From positions 83,870 through 147,869 of the forward strand of contig NZ_QGTQ01000015.1 in assembly GCF_003182255.1 (NCBI RefSeq): DNA of 64,000 bases, written 5' to 3'. Both the position numbers and the translations under genes were made by a program. Positions within the stretch are counted from its first letter, which is position 1; the number at the start of each line of letters is the position of its first letter. The DNA is from Paenibacillus cellulosilyticus (lineage in GTDB: Bacteria; Bacillota; Bacilli; Paenibacillales; Paenibacillaceae). The notes under the pieces were generated by a model. That model was not told the origin of the DNA and ran no database searches. It saw nothing but the letters and a program-made list of their open reading frames with translations. Shown here piece after piece: positions 52,723 to 61,427 of the stretch.

Positions 52723-53406
52723 TTAAGCCGGTGATTTGACGATGCCTTGCAAAATAACGCCAACCGCTTGGTCTGCTAGCGCTCGTCCTTCATCTTCGGA
52801 CAACTGCCTTTTTGCAAGCTCAAGCATTGCACCCGTAACGCCGCCCATAAACGTTTGTGCGAGCAGCCTCGGCTCAACCTCTGCCAGCAATCCAGCCGCG
52901 ATACCTTCCTCAACCGTTCGAATAAGCGATCCATGGACATTATCCAGGAAGGTATGGTAGAACGCCTGCGATTGTCCGCCGAATACGATCGGCATATCGT
53001 TGATCATGTTGCGATATAAGATCACGCGCCGGGGCTTGGTTACAGCGGTCTCGAGGTAAAATCGGGCATAGCGCTCCAGCCGAACAAGCGGAGATTCTTC
53101 TGTTATCAGGGCACCGCCCACAAACTGCTTTGCCGCTTCAAAATACTCCAGGAACATCCCTTGAATCAGTTCCATTTTGTCCTTGAAGTAGTAGTAGATG
53201 AGTGTACGGGAGACGCCTGCCTTCTTGGCGACCTCTCCGATATCGGTGCCCTGCACGCCTTTCTCTAAATAAACCTCCGAGAAGGCTTTGCGGATCTGGT
53301 CGATTCTTTCGCGGCGAACTTGATCATGCTGTTCTTTTGATCTGGGAGATATAGGGGAGCAGCTCCTTTCTATAAGGCCATGGTCATTTGCGTTTACAGC
53401 TGACAC
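52723..53406 (-). CDS. TetR-family repressor of the efflux gene
   Basis: A 227-residue regulator with the TetR HTH (GEVAKKAGVSRTLIYYYFKDK, about 57-77) and a divergent ligand-binding C-terminus. The GTG start at 53406 is the only usable one in frame before the domain, but it lies inside a predicted operator and has no ribosome binding site; AAAGGAG at 53366-53372 has no standard start codon in frame behind it. The true N-terminus is thus unclear. Two operators upstream predict autoregulation. Confidence 0.85.
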   Translation of the reverse strand: MSAVNANDHGLIERSCSPISPRSKEQHDQVRRERIDQIRKAFSEVYLEKGVQGTDIGEVAKKAGVSRTLIYYYFKDKMELIQGMFLEYFEAAKQFVGGALITEESPLVRLERYARFYLETAVTKPRRVILYRNMINDMPIVFGGQSQAFYHTFLDNVHGSLIRTVEEGIAAGLLAEVEPRLLAQTFMGGVTGAMLELAKRQLSEDEGRALADQAVGVILQGIVKSPA

Positions 53407-53452
53407 CGTTGTCAGTCGTAAACAGTGTATATTTTAACTGACATGGATGTCA
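53392..53452. promoter_or_regulatory. Two TGACA-N4-TGTCA operators for the TetR regulator
   Basis: Site 1 (53392-53423): arms GTTTACAGCTGACA and TGTCAGTCGTAAAC around CCGT, 12 of 14 positions symmetric. Site 2 (53439-53452): TGACA-TGGA-TGTCA with TTTTA/TAAAA further out. The shared core and spacing fit binding by a TetR dimer to both. Confidence 0.65.
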
Positions 53453-53638
53453 ATGTAAAAATTAGCGGTTCAATGCCCTATTCTTGTCGCCGACATCAAT
53501 CAAATGAAGAATATCGTCCATCATTGTCCGCTTTTCGTTTATTGGCTTCCCCTATGGAAGCTGTTACATTGATGTTACAAGCCCTAATAGGCAAGCAAAT
53601 AAGCTGGAAGAACAGACAAAGGAGACTGCGACCAAACG

Positions 53639-55999
53639 ATGAGCCGTTATCGAATTGACGCACGCGAAGATCGGAAAGCGATTACACCAAAGCCGAACTA
53701 CTTGGAGGGGACGAATCCTTCCGGCGATCGGATCAGCTTCACCAATTACTACATGGAGCAGAACGGTCGGCCTTTCTTCGGGATCTGCGGGGAATTCCAT
53801 TATAGCCGGTACAAGGAATCGTTGTGGGAAGACGAGCTCATCAAAATGAAAATGGGCGGCATCAATATCGTGTGTACGTACATTTTCTGGAACATTCATG
53901 AGGAAGTGCAAGGTGAATTCGACTGGAGCGGGCGGCGCAATCTGCGGCAATTCGTCGAGCTGTGTGCGAAGCATGATCTGCAGGTCATTATTCGGATCGG
54001 TCCGTTCTGCCATGGCGAAATTCGGAACGGAGGCATGCCGGATTGGCTGTATGGCCAGCCGTTTGAAATACGGTCCAACGATGAGCGTTATCTCGTTCAT
54101 GTTCGCAGGCTCTATCGCACTATTAGTGAGCAGGTACAGGGCCTTCTCTACAAGCAGGGTGGTCCGATTATTGGCACGCAGATCGAGAACGAGCATGGTC
54201 ATTCGGCTGCGCAGTGGGCGATGACGACAGGCATCAGCAATCAATGGATGACGACAGGGCTTGATGGCGAAGATCATATGCGTCTACTGAAAAAGATCGC
54301 CGTCGAAGTCGGCATCGAGACGCCCCTGTATACATGCACCGCTTGGGGAGGCGCAAACGCTCCTGCCGATGAAATGCTGCCGCTGTGGGGCGGATACTCC
54401 CACTGGCCGTGGATTTATTACGAGCATGATCGTTTCGGCGAGATGAATGAACATCCGGCAACGCCGGAGTATATATTCCGCGACAAGCATAACAATGCGG
54501 TTCCGAAGAGCTACAATTTCGAGCCGCTGTACGTACCTGAAGACTACCCGTATGCGTGCTGCGAGATGGGTGGAGGCATGACGCCTTTCTATCGCTATCG
54601 CTTCGACTTCCCTTACAACAGCGTTCCTGCGATGACGGGCATTAAGGTCGCGGAAGGCTGTAACTTAATTGGATACTACATGTATCATGGCGGCTCCAAT
54701 CCTACGGGCAAACGGGAGCTGTACTTGAACGATCTGGCTACGCCCAAAATCTCCTACGACTTCAACGCCTGCATCGGCGAATTCGGCCAAGTGCGCGAGT
54801 CGTATCATCGGACGCGGCTTCAGCATTACAGCTACCGGGCTTTCGAACAGTGGCTTTGCCGGACCAAAACCATTCTGCCAGGCGATACGTCGACGATGGA
54901 CCCGTACGATACCGATACGCTTCGGTATGCGGTTCGGGCTGCGGACGGCTCGGGCTTACTGTTCATGAATAACTATCAGGATCATGCGGTAACGCATGAC
55001 CTGTCGGTTGAGGACGGCGTAACGGTTGTGACGCGGGATAAAGAGCTGCGTTTCCCGCTGGAAGGACCACTGAAGCTGGGCAAGGACAGCTATGCGATGC
55101 TGCCATACCGATTTGACCTCGACGGGATTATGTTGGAGCAGGCGACGGTTCAACCGATTACACGGCTTGAAGCTGCCGGAGCGATTTATTATTTCTTCAC
55201 GTCTCCGAAAGGCATGCCGCCTGAGTATGTATTCGCTTCAGATACACTTACCGTATTGGAGGCAGGAGCTGCTCAAGTCGATCAACATGGCGGCGTCATG
55301 GTCATCTATCCGTCAATGATTGATCTGCAACCGATAACGCTTCGTTCTTCCGCCGGTCAAACGGTTTACATCGTGACATTATCGGATGAAGAGAGCCTCG
55401 GTTTCTGGAAGACGGAGTTGTGGGGCAAGGAGCGCATCATTCTGACAAGCAGTAATCTGTTGGTCGGCAACGATCAGGTGAAGCTGGAGATTACGGGCAG
55501 CGCCGAGGCGACAATGCGTATTTTCCCTGATATAGAAGCACTGCCACAGGTTGCAGGCGGTGAGTTGTTGGATCGCACGGAGCAAGGACTGTTCACGTCC
55601 TATCGGTTCCGTATTCCAACGCATGAAGTGCGTTTCGAGCTGGAGCGGGTCGCGGATGATCGCGCAATGGTTTCGTTTGCAGAAGGTGCGTTCGACGGGC
55701 TGAAGGAAGCATTGCTGCGTATCGATTACAAAGGGGATATCGGATACGCCTTTATGGGCAGCGAGCTGATCAACGACAACTTCAGCAACGGCAACACGTG
55801 GGAGATTGGCTTAAAGCAGATTGGTGAGCAATTGGTCCAACGGGGGTTGAGCCTTTACATATCGCCGATCCGCCGCGGCAGCACGGTGAACAGCAATACG
55901 ACGATGGCGGGCTGGAGCGAGAATGCGGCAGAGACGATTGCACAGCTGGATCGTATTTCGATCGAGTCCGTTTACGAGCTTATTCTGAATAAAGGGTAA
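53639..55999 (+). CDS. GH35 beta-galactosidase
   Basis: A 786-residue retaining beta-galactosidase. The barrel begins with FFGICGEFHYSRY and shows YIFWNIHE, IRIGPFCHGEIRNGGMPDW, acid/base Glu185 in GTQIENEHG and a candidate nucleophile Glu309 in CCEMGGGM. A beta-rich C-terminal half follows. No signal peptide, so it cuts imported galactosides such as arabinogalactan or galactan fragments. Divergent from the TetR gene but with a 230-bp gap; no regulator is clearly its own, though an AraC gene converges on it from the right. Confidence 0.9.
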   Translation: MSRYRIDAREDRKAITPKPNYLEGTNPSGDRISFTNYYMEQNGRPFFGICGEFHYSRYKESLWEDELIKMKMGGINIVCTYIFWNIHEEVQGEFDWSGRRNLRQFVELCAKHDLQVIIRIGPFCHGEIRNGGMPDWLYGQPFEIRSNDERYLVHVRRLYRTISEQVQGLLYKQGGPIIGTQIENEHGHSAAQWAMTTGISNQWMTTGLDGEDHMRLLKKIAVEVGIETPLYTCTAWGGANAPADEMLPLWGGYSHWPWIYYEHDRFGEMNEHPATPEYIFRDKHNNAVPKSYNFEPLYVPEDYPYACCEMGGGMTPFYRYRFDFPYNSVPAMTGIKVAEGCNLIGYYMYHGGSNPTGKRELYLNDLATPKISYDFNACIGEFGQVRESYHRTRLQHYSYRAFEQWLCRTKTILPGDTSTMDPYDTDTLRYAVRAADGSGLLFMNNYQDHAVTHDLSVEDGVTVVTRDKELRFPLEGPLKLGKDSYAMLPYRFDLDGIMLEQATVQPITRLEAAGAIYYFFTSPKGMPPEYVFASDTLTVLEAGAAQVDQHGGVMVIYPSMIDLQPITLRSSAGQTVYIVTLSDEESLGFWKTELWGKERIILTSSNLLVGNDQVKLEITGSAEATMRIFPDIEALPQVAGGELLDRTEQGLFTSYRFRIPTHEVRFELERVADDRAMVSFAEGAFDGLKEALLRIDYKGDIGYAFMGSELINDNFSNGNTWEIGLKQIGEQLVQRGLSLYISPIRRGSTVNSNTTMAGWSENAAETIAQLDRISIESVYELILNKG

Positions 56000-56005
56000 A
56001 AGTCA

Positions 56006-56041
56006 AAATTCCCAAGGGCTGCATCAGCCCTTGGGGATTTT
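56006..56041 (+). terminator. Terminator of the GH35 gene, overlapping the 3' end of the AraC gene
   Basis: CCCAAGGGCTG (56011-56021) pairs with CAGCCCTTGGG (56025-56035), flanked by AAAATT and GGATTTT so it can work both ways. Part of the stem encodes the last residues (KIPKG) of the convergent AraC gene. Confidence 0.88.
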
Positions 56042-56914
56042 ACGATATTCGGTCGGCGAATGGCCGATCAGCTTCTTGAACATCCGGGAGAAGTAGTACG
56101 GATCGTTGATGCCGATTGCCGCGGCGATTTCCTTCACAGTCAGATCGGTCAAATCGAGCATGATCGCCGCGTGCTGCATTTTCATCCGCAAGAAGTAGTC
56201 AATTGGAGAGAACCCCGTCTCCTTGTTGAACAGATGGCTAAGATGCTGCTTAGATAGACCCGTATAGCTCGCCAAGTCGGGAAGACGAATCGATGTTGCG
56301 ATATGCTCATTCATGTAACGGATCGCATGATCGAGATGCGCGCCACGCCTAGTATCCTGACTCACATGCATCAGCTCATGACCAATGCTGCTGAGCAGCC
56401 AGCGAATCGTCTGCGAAATATGGACATGCGTATGAATCGAGAAAGGTCTGGCCGTCATCATCGCAAGCGAGTGGTCAATTCGTGCAATGAACTCTGACAC
56501 GATGCTGCGAGGCAGCTGTCTCGGTTCACGATCCAGCTCGTAGAGGCGGATGAATTGTTCGGCATGATCGCCCTTCACATGAAACCAGTAAATACTCCAT
56601 GGATTCGGATCGGACGCCCAATATTGATGAGGAACGCCCGCAGGAATGACGATCAGATTGCCCGGCCTTAGATGAACCGTTTCTTGTCCATCTCGTTCGA
56701 CGATCCCTTCTCCTTCTACACAATAGATGAAAATATGGGCATCGGCTCCTTCCGGCCGCGCACGATGATGGTGCTTCGCTTGCAAGAAGACGCCGATATC
56801 GCTGACGAACAGCTGGCGGGTTAGCTCCGCTGCGGCAAGCTCATTCTGCATATATTCCGGAAGGATGAAGTAGCGCTGCTCGCGGAACCCTTCCTTTTTG
56901 TGAATCGACGTCAT
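56024..56914 (-). CDS. AraC-family regulator
   Basis: A 296-residue regulator: cupin sensor (HIFIYCVEGEGIVERDG, NLIVIPAGVPHQYWA) and AraC HTH (LASYTGLSKQHLSHLFNKE, IAAAIGINDPYYFSRMFKK). The ATG at 56914 is preferred (AAAGGA 9 nt upstream) over a frame reaching 57040. It lies between GH35 and GH105 and converges on the former; either could be its target. Its last codons lie in the GH35 terminator. Confidence 0.85.
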   Translation of the reverse strand: MTSIHKKEGFREQRYFILPEYMQNELAAAELTRQLFVSDIGVFLQAKHHHRARPEGADAHIFIYCVEGEGIVERDGQETVHLRPGNLIVIPAGVPHQYWASDPNPWSIYWFHVKGDHAEQFIRLYELDREPRQLPRSIVSEFIARIDHSLAMMTARPFSIHTHVHISQTIRWLLSSIGHELMHVSQDTRRGAHLDHAIRYMNEHIATSIRLPDLASYTGLSKQHLSHLFNKETGFSPIDYFLRMKMQHAAIMLDLTDLTVKEIAAAIGINDPYYFSRMFKKLIGHSPTEYRKIPKG

Positions 56915-57002
56915 GTATGCCATTCCTTTCGGACTCTCGATCTTTATTAAAATATCATCTAGCATAACCCGCGCTACGTCAATTGGAATCGTTCTATATA
57001 AC

Positions 57003-57065
57003 GTGAAAAAGAGATGGCGATGCAGGGGGATAACCACCACCCTGACAGCGCTATCTCTTTATTTT
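57003..57065 (-). terminator. Large terminator hairpin after GH105
   Basis: AAAGAGATGGCG (57008-57019) pairs with CGCTATCTCTTT (57049-57060), one G-T wobble, and CAGGG pairs with CCCTG inside. On the minus strand TTTTTCACG follows. It lies between the GH105 stop and the start of the downstream AraC gene and isolates the two. Confidence 0.85.
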
Positions 57066-57127
57066 GTCATTATAGGAGTTGACTCACCGAGACCAAGAAG
57101 CTGATCGACTTGAAACCGTCTCATCTA

Positions 57128-58255
57128 TTATTGAGGCGAATCCGCCCGCTGTGCCAGGTTCATCTCCGCACACATAAGAATGAAGGCGCCTGCGCCGTGC
57201 AGATCGTTCTCGCTTGTTGGACGCGCGATGTAATGGGCATAATCGCCGATGCCTGTGCCGATGCAAATGCTGCCGATCACAACGCGGCCGTTCTCATCGA
57301 ATCGAAGCGTATCGATGACGCCCTGATAGCCTTTCCATGCATGCTCCAAATATTTCGGATCGAGGTAGCCGAATCTTACAGCCTTTGCGATGGCATGGAC
57401 GTACAAGGAGGTGCATGAATTCTCAAGCCAGTTGTCTGGACGATCTCCTTTGTCAACGACTTGATACCAGCATCCAGTTTCTTCGTCCTGGTAGTTTACC
57501 AGAGCAGTCAGCAGGTCTTGTACGATGCGGATCAGGGCTGGTTTGTCTTTATGGTCATCTGGCATATATTCGAACATCTCCAGCAGAGCAACAGGGAACC
57601 AGCCGATTGCGCGGCCCCAGAATTCCTCGGCAAGTCCCGTTATCGGGTTAGCCCAGCTTGCTTGCTTCGTCTCGTCCCATCCGTGGTACAGAAGACCGGT
57701 AACGGGGTCCTTCGTATGCTGTGCTGCAAGCAGTGCTTGGTGTGCCCACATATCGAAGTATTCCGGCTCGTTGAAGACGTTCCCGAATTGAACTGCGATT
57801 GGTCCGCCCATGTACAGGCCATCGAGCCACATTTGGTTCGGATAATGCTCTTTATGCCAGAATCCGCCGGACGGATTCGTCTTCCACTGCTTCATCAATG
57901 GGACGAGGTTATACAACGCCTGTTTATAGCGTTCATCACCGGTCCGCGCATGGAGCGGGAAGAGCAGAACGCCTGGCTGAATATCGTCGAGCTCATCGGT
58001 TTTTACCTTCAGAACGGTGCCATCGGGTAGGATGTGACTGTCGACCCATCGTTTCATATAGTCGTAATAACGGTCATCGCCAGTCTGCTCCCATGTCTTC
58101 GTCATGCCGGACAGGAAGACGCCTTGGTGATAGTGGAACCGCTCCGGTGGGAGATTCTCAGGCTCGAACTTCGTCATTAATGCCTCGCAAGCTTTCTCCG
58201 CCCATTGAATCGGCGTTAACGTTTCTTGTGCATGGCTGCTAATGGATGTGTTCAT
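57128..58255 (-). CDS. GH105 unsaturated rhamnogalacturonyl hydrolase (YteR-like)
   Basis: A 375-residue alpha6/alpha6-barrel enzyme that removes the unsaturated galacturonate left on oligosaccharides by rhamnogalacturonan or pectate lyases. The catalytic acid is Asp145 in NQMWLDGLYMGGP; WGRAIGWFPVALLEM and the His-containing HYHQGVFLSGM block are typical of GH88/GH105. ATG 58255 is chosen because AAGGAGG lies about 10 nt upstream. Cytosolic. It diverges from an AraC gene with a 155-bp spacer, the likely control region. It indicates pectin (RG-I) use. Confidence 0.9.
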   Translation of the reverse strand: MNTSISSHAQETLTPIQWAEKACEALMTKFEPENLPPERFHYHQGVFLSGMTKTWEQTGDDRYYDYMKRWVDSHILPDGTVLKVKTDELDDIQPGVLLFPLHARTGDERYKQALYNLVPLMKQWKTNPSGGFWHKEHYPNQMWLDGLYMGGPIAVQFGNVFNEPEYFDMWAHQALLAAQHTKDPVTGLLYHGWDETKQASWANPITGLAEEFWGRAIGWFPVALLEMFEYMPDDHKDKPALIRIVQDLLTALVNYQDEETGCWYQVVDKGDRPDNWLENSCTSLYVHAIAKAVRFGYLDPKYLEHAWKGYQGVIDTLRFDENGRVVIGSICIGTGIGDYAHYIARPTSENDLHGAGAFILMCAEMNLAQRADSPQ

Positions 58256-58315
58256 ATCGCGTAGATTCCTCCTTGAATCGCGTATAGATGTATCGTAGCA
58301 TTGAGATATGTACAT

Positions 58316-58327
58316 TTATTGCAATAA
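58316..58327. promoter_or_regulatory. 12-bp palindrome in the GH105/AraC spacer
   Basis: TTATTGCAATAA is a perfect palindrome 61 bp upstream of the GH105 start, inside the divergent promoter region. Candidate operator; no independent support. Confidence 0.3.
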
Positions 58328-58410
58328 TCGATGATTTCTTCTTATATCTTGCGAGAGTTGATCGGGTTGTATCGGATATAACATAACATTTAAGGGGGGA
58401 GATGGGCGCA

Positions 58411-59268
58411 GTGGCGGATCTACATTATGATAATGGCCATAATACATTTCAATTGTCATACCGGAAGGCGCAGAGCCATCACATGCCGAACAGCCATTTT
58501 CACAGCACGTACGAAATCTACTATCTGATGTCCGGCCAACGGTCATTTTTCATCAGGGATCGAACGGTTGCGATGGAGGAAGGAGACGTCGTTATTGTCT
58601 CGCCAAACATCGTTCATCGAACAATTAATGCGGCGCTGCCAGAGCATGAGCGGCTCATCGCCAACATTCATCCTAGCTATCTGGGCATGTCGTCGGAATC
58701 GGCTGGTTCAACGATTCCAGCTATTCCAGTTGTGCTTCAGCCACTGATAGAAAACGAATATCTTATTGTGCGGCTATCGCTTCACGATCGAGTGGCGATC
58801 GATGAGTTGGCAGAGGGTATGATACGAGAGATGCGGGAACAAAAGCCCGGTTATGAAATATTCACGCAGACACTGGTGCAGCAGCTGCTCATCTTATGCT
58901 GTCGATACGCTGGGCAGGGAAGCACGCAGTCGGTTGCCGCGCCGAGTGCGATGCATGAGCGAATATCGGAGATTGCACAGTACATTAACCGTCATTACAT
59001 GGATGACTTGTCCTTGCAGCGAGTGGCGGATCAGTTCTATATCAGCCCGTATTATCTCAGCCGGTTCTTCAAGGAAGCGACGGGCTTTACCTTCGTAGAA
59101 TATTTGAGCAGCGTTCGGATCAAAGAAGCGAAGAAGCTGCTGGAGCAGACGCCAATGAAGGTTAGCATAATTGCAAGAAAGGTCGGCTTCGGCAGCGTGA
59201 CACATTTTGGCCGCGTGTTTAAGAATGTGACCGGAAGAGCACCGCTTTACTATCGAAACGGGCGGTAG
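58411..59268 (+). CDS. AraC-family regulator, divergent from GH105
   Basis: A 285-residue regulator with cupin (HFHSTYEIYYLMSGQRSFFI, EGDVVIVSPNIVHRT) and C-terminal AraC HTH (VADQFYISPYYLSRFFKEA, ARKVGFGSVTHFGRVFKNV). GTG 58411 is favoured because GGGGGGAG lies 9 nt upstream; an ATG at 58402 abuts that site. Likely controls the divergent GH105 gene, and perhaps the GH43 gene 128 bp downstream on the same strand. Confidence 0.87.
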   Translation: MADLHYDNGHNTFQLSYRKAQSHHMPNSHFHSTYEIYYLMSGQRSFFIRDRTVAMEEGDVVIVSPNIVHRTINAALPEHERLIANIHPSYLGMSSESAGSTIPAIPVVLQPLIENEYLIVRLSLHDRVAIDELAEGMIREMREQKPGYEIFTQTLVQQLLILCCRYAGQGSTQSVAAPSAMHERISEIAQYINRHYMDDLSLQRVADQFYISPYYLSRFFKEATGFTFVEYLSSVRIKEAKKLLEQTPMKVSIIARKVGFGSVTHFGRVFKNVTGRAPLYYRNGR

Positions 59269-59324
59269 GATATCGTTTTTGCCTAATCCAACCCCATAAT
59301 CGCCGTCCAAAATGGATTTTAACT

Positions 59325-59353
59325 ATTAACTAGTTAATGGATTCATTTATAAT
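59325..59353 (+). promoter_or_regulatory. GH43 promoter with operator palindrome over the -35 region
   Basis: ATTAACTAGTTAAT (59325-59338) is a perfect palindrome; its TTAACT (59326-59331) stands 16 bp before a perfect TATAAT (59348-59353), 43 bp before the GH43 ATG. The 12-bp core TTAACTAGTTAA is shared with the FGGY kinase promoter at 38878-38889. A repressor bound here would block RNA polymerase. Confidence 0.65.
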
Positions 59354-59396
59354 GAAATCGCTACCATTAGATTTAATAGAGGCAGGCGAAATCAGG

Positions 59397-60368
59397 ATGA
59401 CGACGAACCGGAATGATAAAGTGAGTGAAGAAACTGGCTATACGAGTCCGTGGATTGTGAACCGAGCAGACCCTTATGTATGGAAGCATAACGATGGAAC
59501 GTATTATTTTACCGCATCGGTACCTGAATATGATTGCATTGTGCTGCGAAAAGCTTATACGATCGAAGGGCTGGTTGACGCAGAAGAAACCATCATCTGG
59601 CGTAAGCACGACACGGGCGAGATGGGGCATCATATTTGGGCACCGGAGCTGCATTATATCAATGGCAAATGGTATGTTTACTTCGCGGCGGGTAAGGCTG
59701 AGGAAATTTGGGCGATTCGACCGTATGTGCTGGAATGTGCGGATGCAGATCCGATCACGGGCACTTGGGTGGAGAAAGGAAAGATCGAGCTCGACTTCGA
59801 AAGCTTCTCGCTTGATGCAACGACGTTCAATCATAATGGCGTACAGTATTTGATCTGGGCGCAGTACAAGGGCGATGACAGCAACCTGTATATCGCCAAG
59901 CTGGCGAATCCATGGACGATCGATGGTCCGCAGGTGCTACTCTCAACGCCGCAGTATGATTGGGAAATTCAAGGTCATCGCGTGAACGAGGGACCGGCAG
60001 TGCTCGTGCGCAACGGACGCATCTTCGTCGCGTTCTCCGCAAGTGCAACGGATCACCGTTACTGCGTTGGTTTGCTGGAAGCGTCGGCGGACAGCAATCT
60101 GCTTGATCCGACCTCTTGGACGAAGCACCCGCTTCCGGTATTCGAGACGAATGAGGAGACGGAAAACTTCGGCCCGGGTCACAACTGCTTTACCGTTAGC
60201 GAAGACGGCACGACGGATCTGATCGTTTATCATGCACGTCCTTACCGTGACATTATCGGCGGCGCATTGTCCGATCCGAACCGCCATGCTCGGGTACAAC
60301 GTTTCGAATGGAATGAGGATGGCACGCCATTCTTCGGTAAGCCGGGCACGGCAGTCGTAACCAAATAA
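59397..60368 (+). CDS. GH43 arabinanase/arabinofuranosidase-like enzyme
   Basis: A 323-residue single-domain five-bladed propeller. Catalytic residues: Asp25 (NRADPYV), Asp140 (FSLDATTF) and Glu198 (RVNEGPAVL); APELHYINGKWYVYFAAG is typical of the arabinan-active GH43 group. No signal peptide. The ATG at 59397 (AGG 10 nt upstream) is preferred over the ATG at 59337, which lies inside the predicted operator and before the -10 box. It likely removes arabinose from RG-I or arabinoxylan fragments. It converges with an AraC gene with no intergenic base between the two stops. Confidence 0.9.
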   Translation: MTTNRNDKVSEETGYTSPWIVNRADPYVWKHNDGTYYFTASVPEYDCIVLRKAYTIEGLVDAEETIIWRKHDTGEMGHHIWAPELHYINGKWYVYFAAGKAEEIWAIRPYVLECADADPITGTWVEKGKIELDFESFSLDATTFNHNGVQYLIWAQYKGDDSNLYIAKLANPWTIDGPQVLLSTPQYDWEIQGHRVNEGPAVLVRNGRIFVAFSASATDHRYCVGLLEASADSNLLDPTSWTKHPLPVFETNEETENFGPGHNCFTVSEDGTTDLIVYHARPYRDIIGGALSDPNRHARVQRFEWNEDGTPFFGKPGTAVVTK

Positions 60369-61232
60369 TTAGGTCGATTTTCGAAAAGCCGTAGGGGTGA
60401 GCCCTACGGTTTTTTTGAATGCTTGATTAAATGAATCGATACTCCGATACCCGACTTGCTCCGCGATAAAGCTCACTTTAAGGCTGCTATTGCGCAGCAT
60501 TTCGCAGCTTCGTTGGATACGAACATTTTGCAAATAAGAGCCAAAGGTTTGATCGGTATATTGAGTGAACAGACGCTGCAAATGCCGCTCGCTCCAGCCC
60601 GATATACGGGATAGCTCTGCCAGCGTGACAGCCGTATCGTAATTCTGCTCCACATAATCGATCACCTGAAGGAAGTTGGCAGTATCCTCGCTTGAGCTTC
60701 GTTCATTGTCTCCATATTTGAGCCGATACACCGTGATGATAAGCTGACTGAGCAGTGCATGAAGCATTGCTCGCGAGCCGATCGCATTCGTCTTCATTTC
60801 CGTGTGAAGCTGGATCATGATCCGCTCAATGGTACCGTCTCGGTCGAAGACGGAGAAGTAGGAAGAAGTGTTGTTCGCCAGCGGGGATAGATGCTCTTGG
60901 ATCGGCTGCTCCTGTAAGCCTGACAATACGGTGGCAAGATGCATATCGAACAAACAGTTATACACGACAGGAGGCTTGCTCGATCGATCCGGTGTAGTCG
61001 GTCGGAACACATGGGATACGCCGATGGGAATGACATAGAGCTGCCCTTTGTGAATCGGGAACGTCTCCTGTTCAACATGGTGAAAGCCGGTACCTTCAGC
61101 CACATAGCAATATTCGATAAAATCATGCGCGTGATACGGGACGTTAAAGTCTTCCGTGAACCGATTGACGAACATGAGCGAATGGGCCGACAGAAAATGC
61201 TCTTTCTCGAACAGGTTGTTTGGTTGTGTCAT
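60369..61232 (-). CDS. AraC-family regulator, divergent from GH78
   Basis: A 287-residue regulator with cupin (HDFIEYCYVAEGTGFHHV, KGQLYVIPIGVSHVF) and C-terminal HTH (LAELSRISGWSERHLQRLF, IAEQVGYRSIDSFNQAFKK). This resembles RhaR/RhaS-type regulators in layout. ATG 61232 has GAGGG about 8 nt upstream. It diverges from the alpha-L-rhamnosidase gene with a 195-bp spacer, so rhamnose or a rhamnoside is a sensible signal, by inference. Its 3' end holds the GH43 terminator. Confidence 0.87.
   Translation of the reverse strand: MTQPNNLFEKEHFLSAHSLMFVNRFTEDFNVPYHAHDFIEYCYVAEGTGFHHVEQETFPIHKGQLYVIPIGVSHVFRPTTPDRSSKPPVVYNCLFDMHLATVLSGLQEQPIQEHLSPLANNTSSYFSVFDRDGTIERIMIQLHTEMKTNAIGSRAMLHALLSQLIITVYRLKYGDNERSSSEDTANFLQVIDYVEQNYDTAVTLAELSRISGWSERHLQRLFTQYTDQTFGSYLQNVRIQRSCEMLRNSSLKVSFIAEQVGYRSIDSFNQAFKKTVGLTPTAFRKST
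60386..60416 (+). terminator. Terminator of GH43 inside the 3' coding end of the AraC gene
   Basis: CCGTAGGG (60389-60396) pairs with CCCTACGG (60402-60409), followed by seven T. The whole structure lies within the C-terminal codons of the convergent AraC gene. Confidence 0.92.
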
Positions 61233-61427
61233 ACGTTCGTCCCTCGCAGTTAGATTGAATATCGTTATTGGAACAAGTATAACTGAATCGATCATAGATG
61301 TCCCGATGACAGGGGTGAAATGTCCGTATTAACCGGAGTTGTTCGTCCTGCAGTCGATATAATGAGGCTATAGGAAACGAAACTATAGCCCCGCTTCCAA
61401 TGTAGCGGATGAGAGGATGACGCCAGC

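Noticed and set aside
59337..59396. Upstream ATG (59337) as start of the GH43 gene
   Set aside because: It lies within the operator palindrome and before the TATAAT box, so it would not be transcribed from that promoter.
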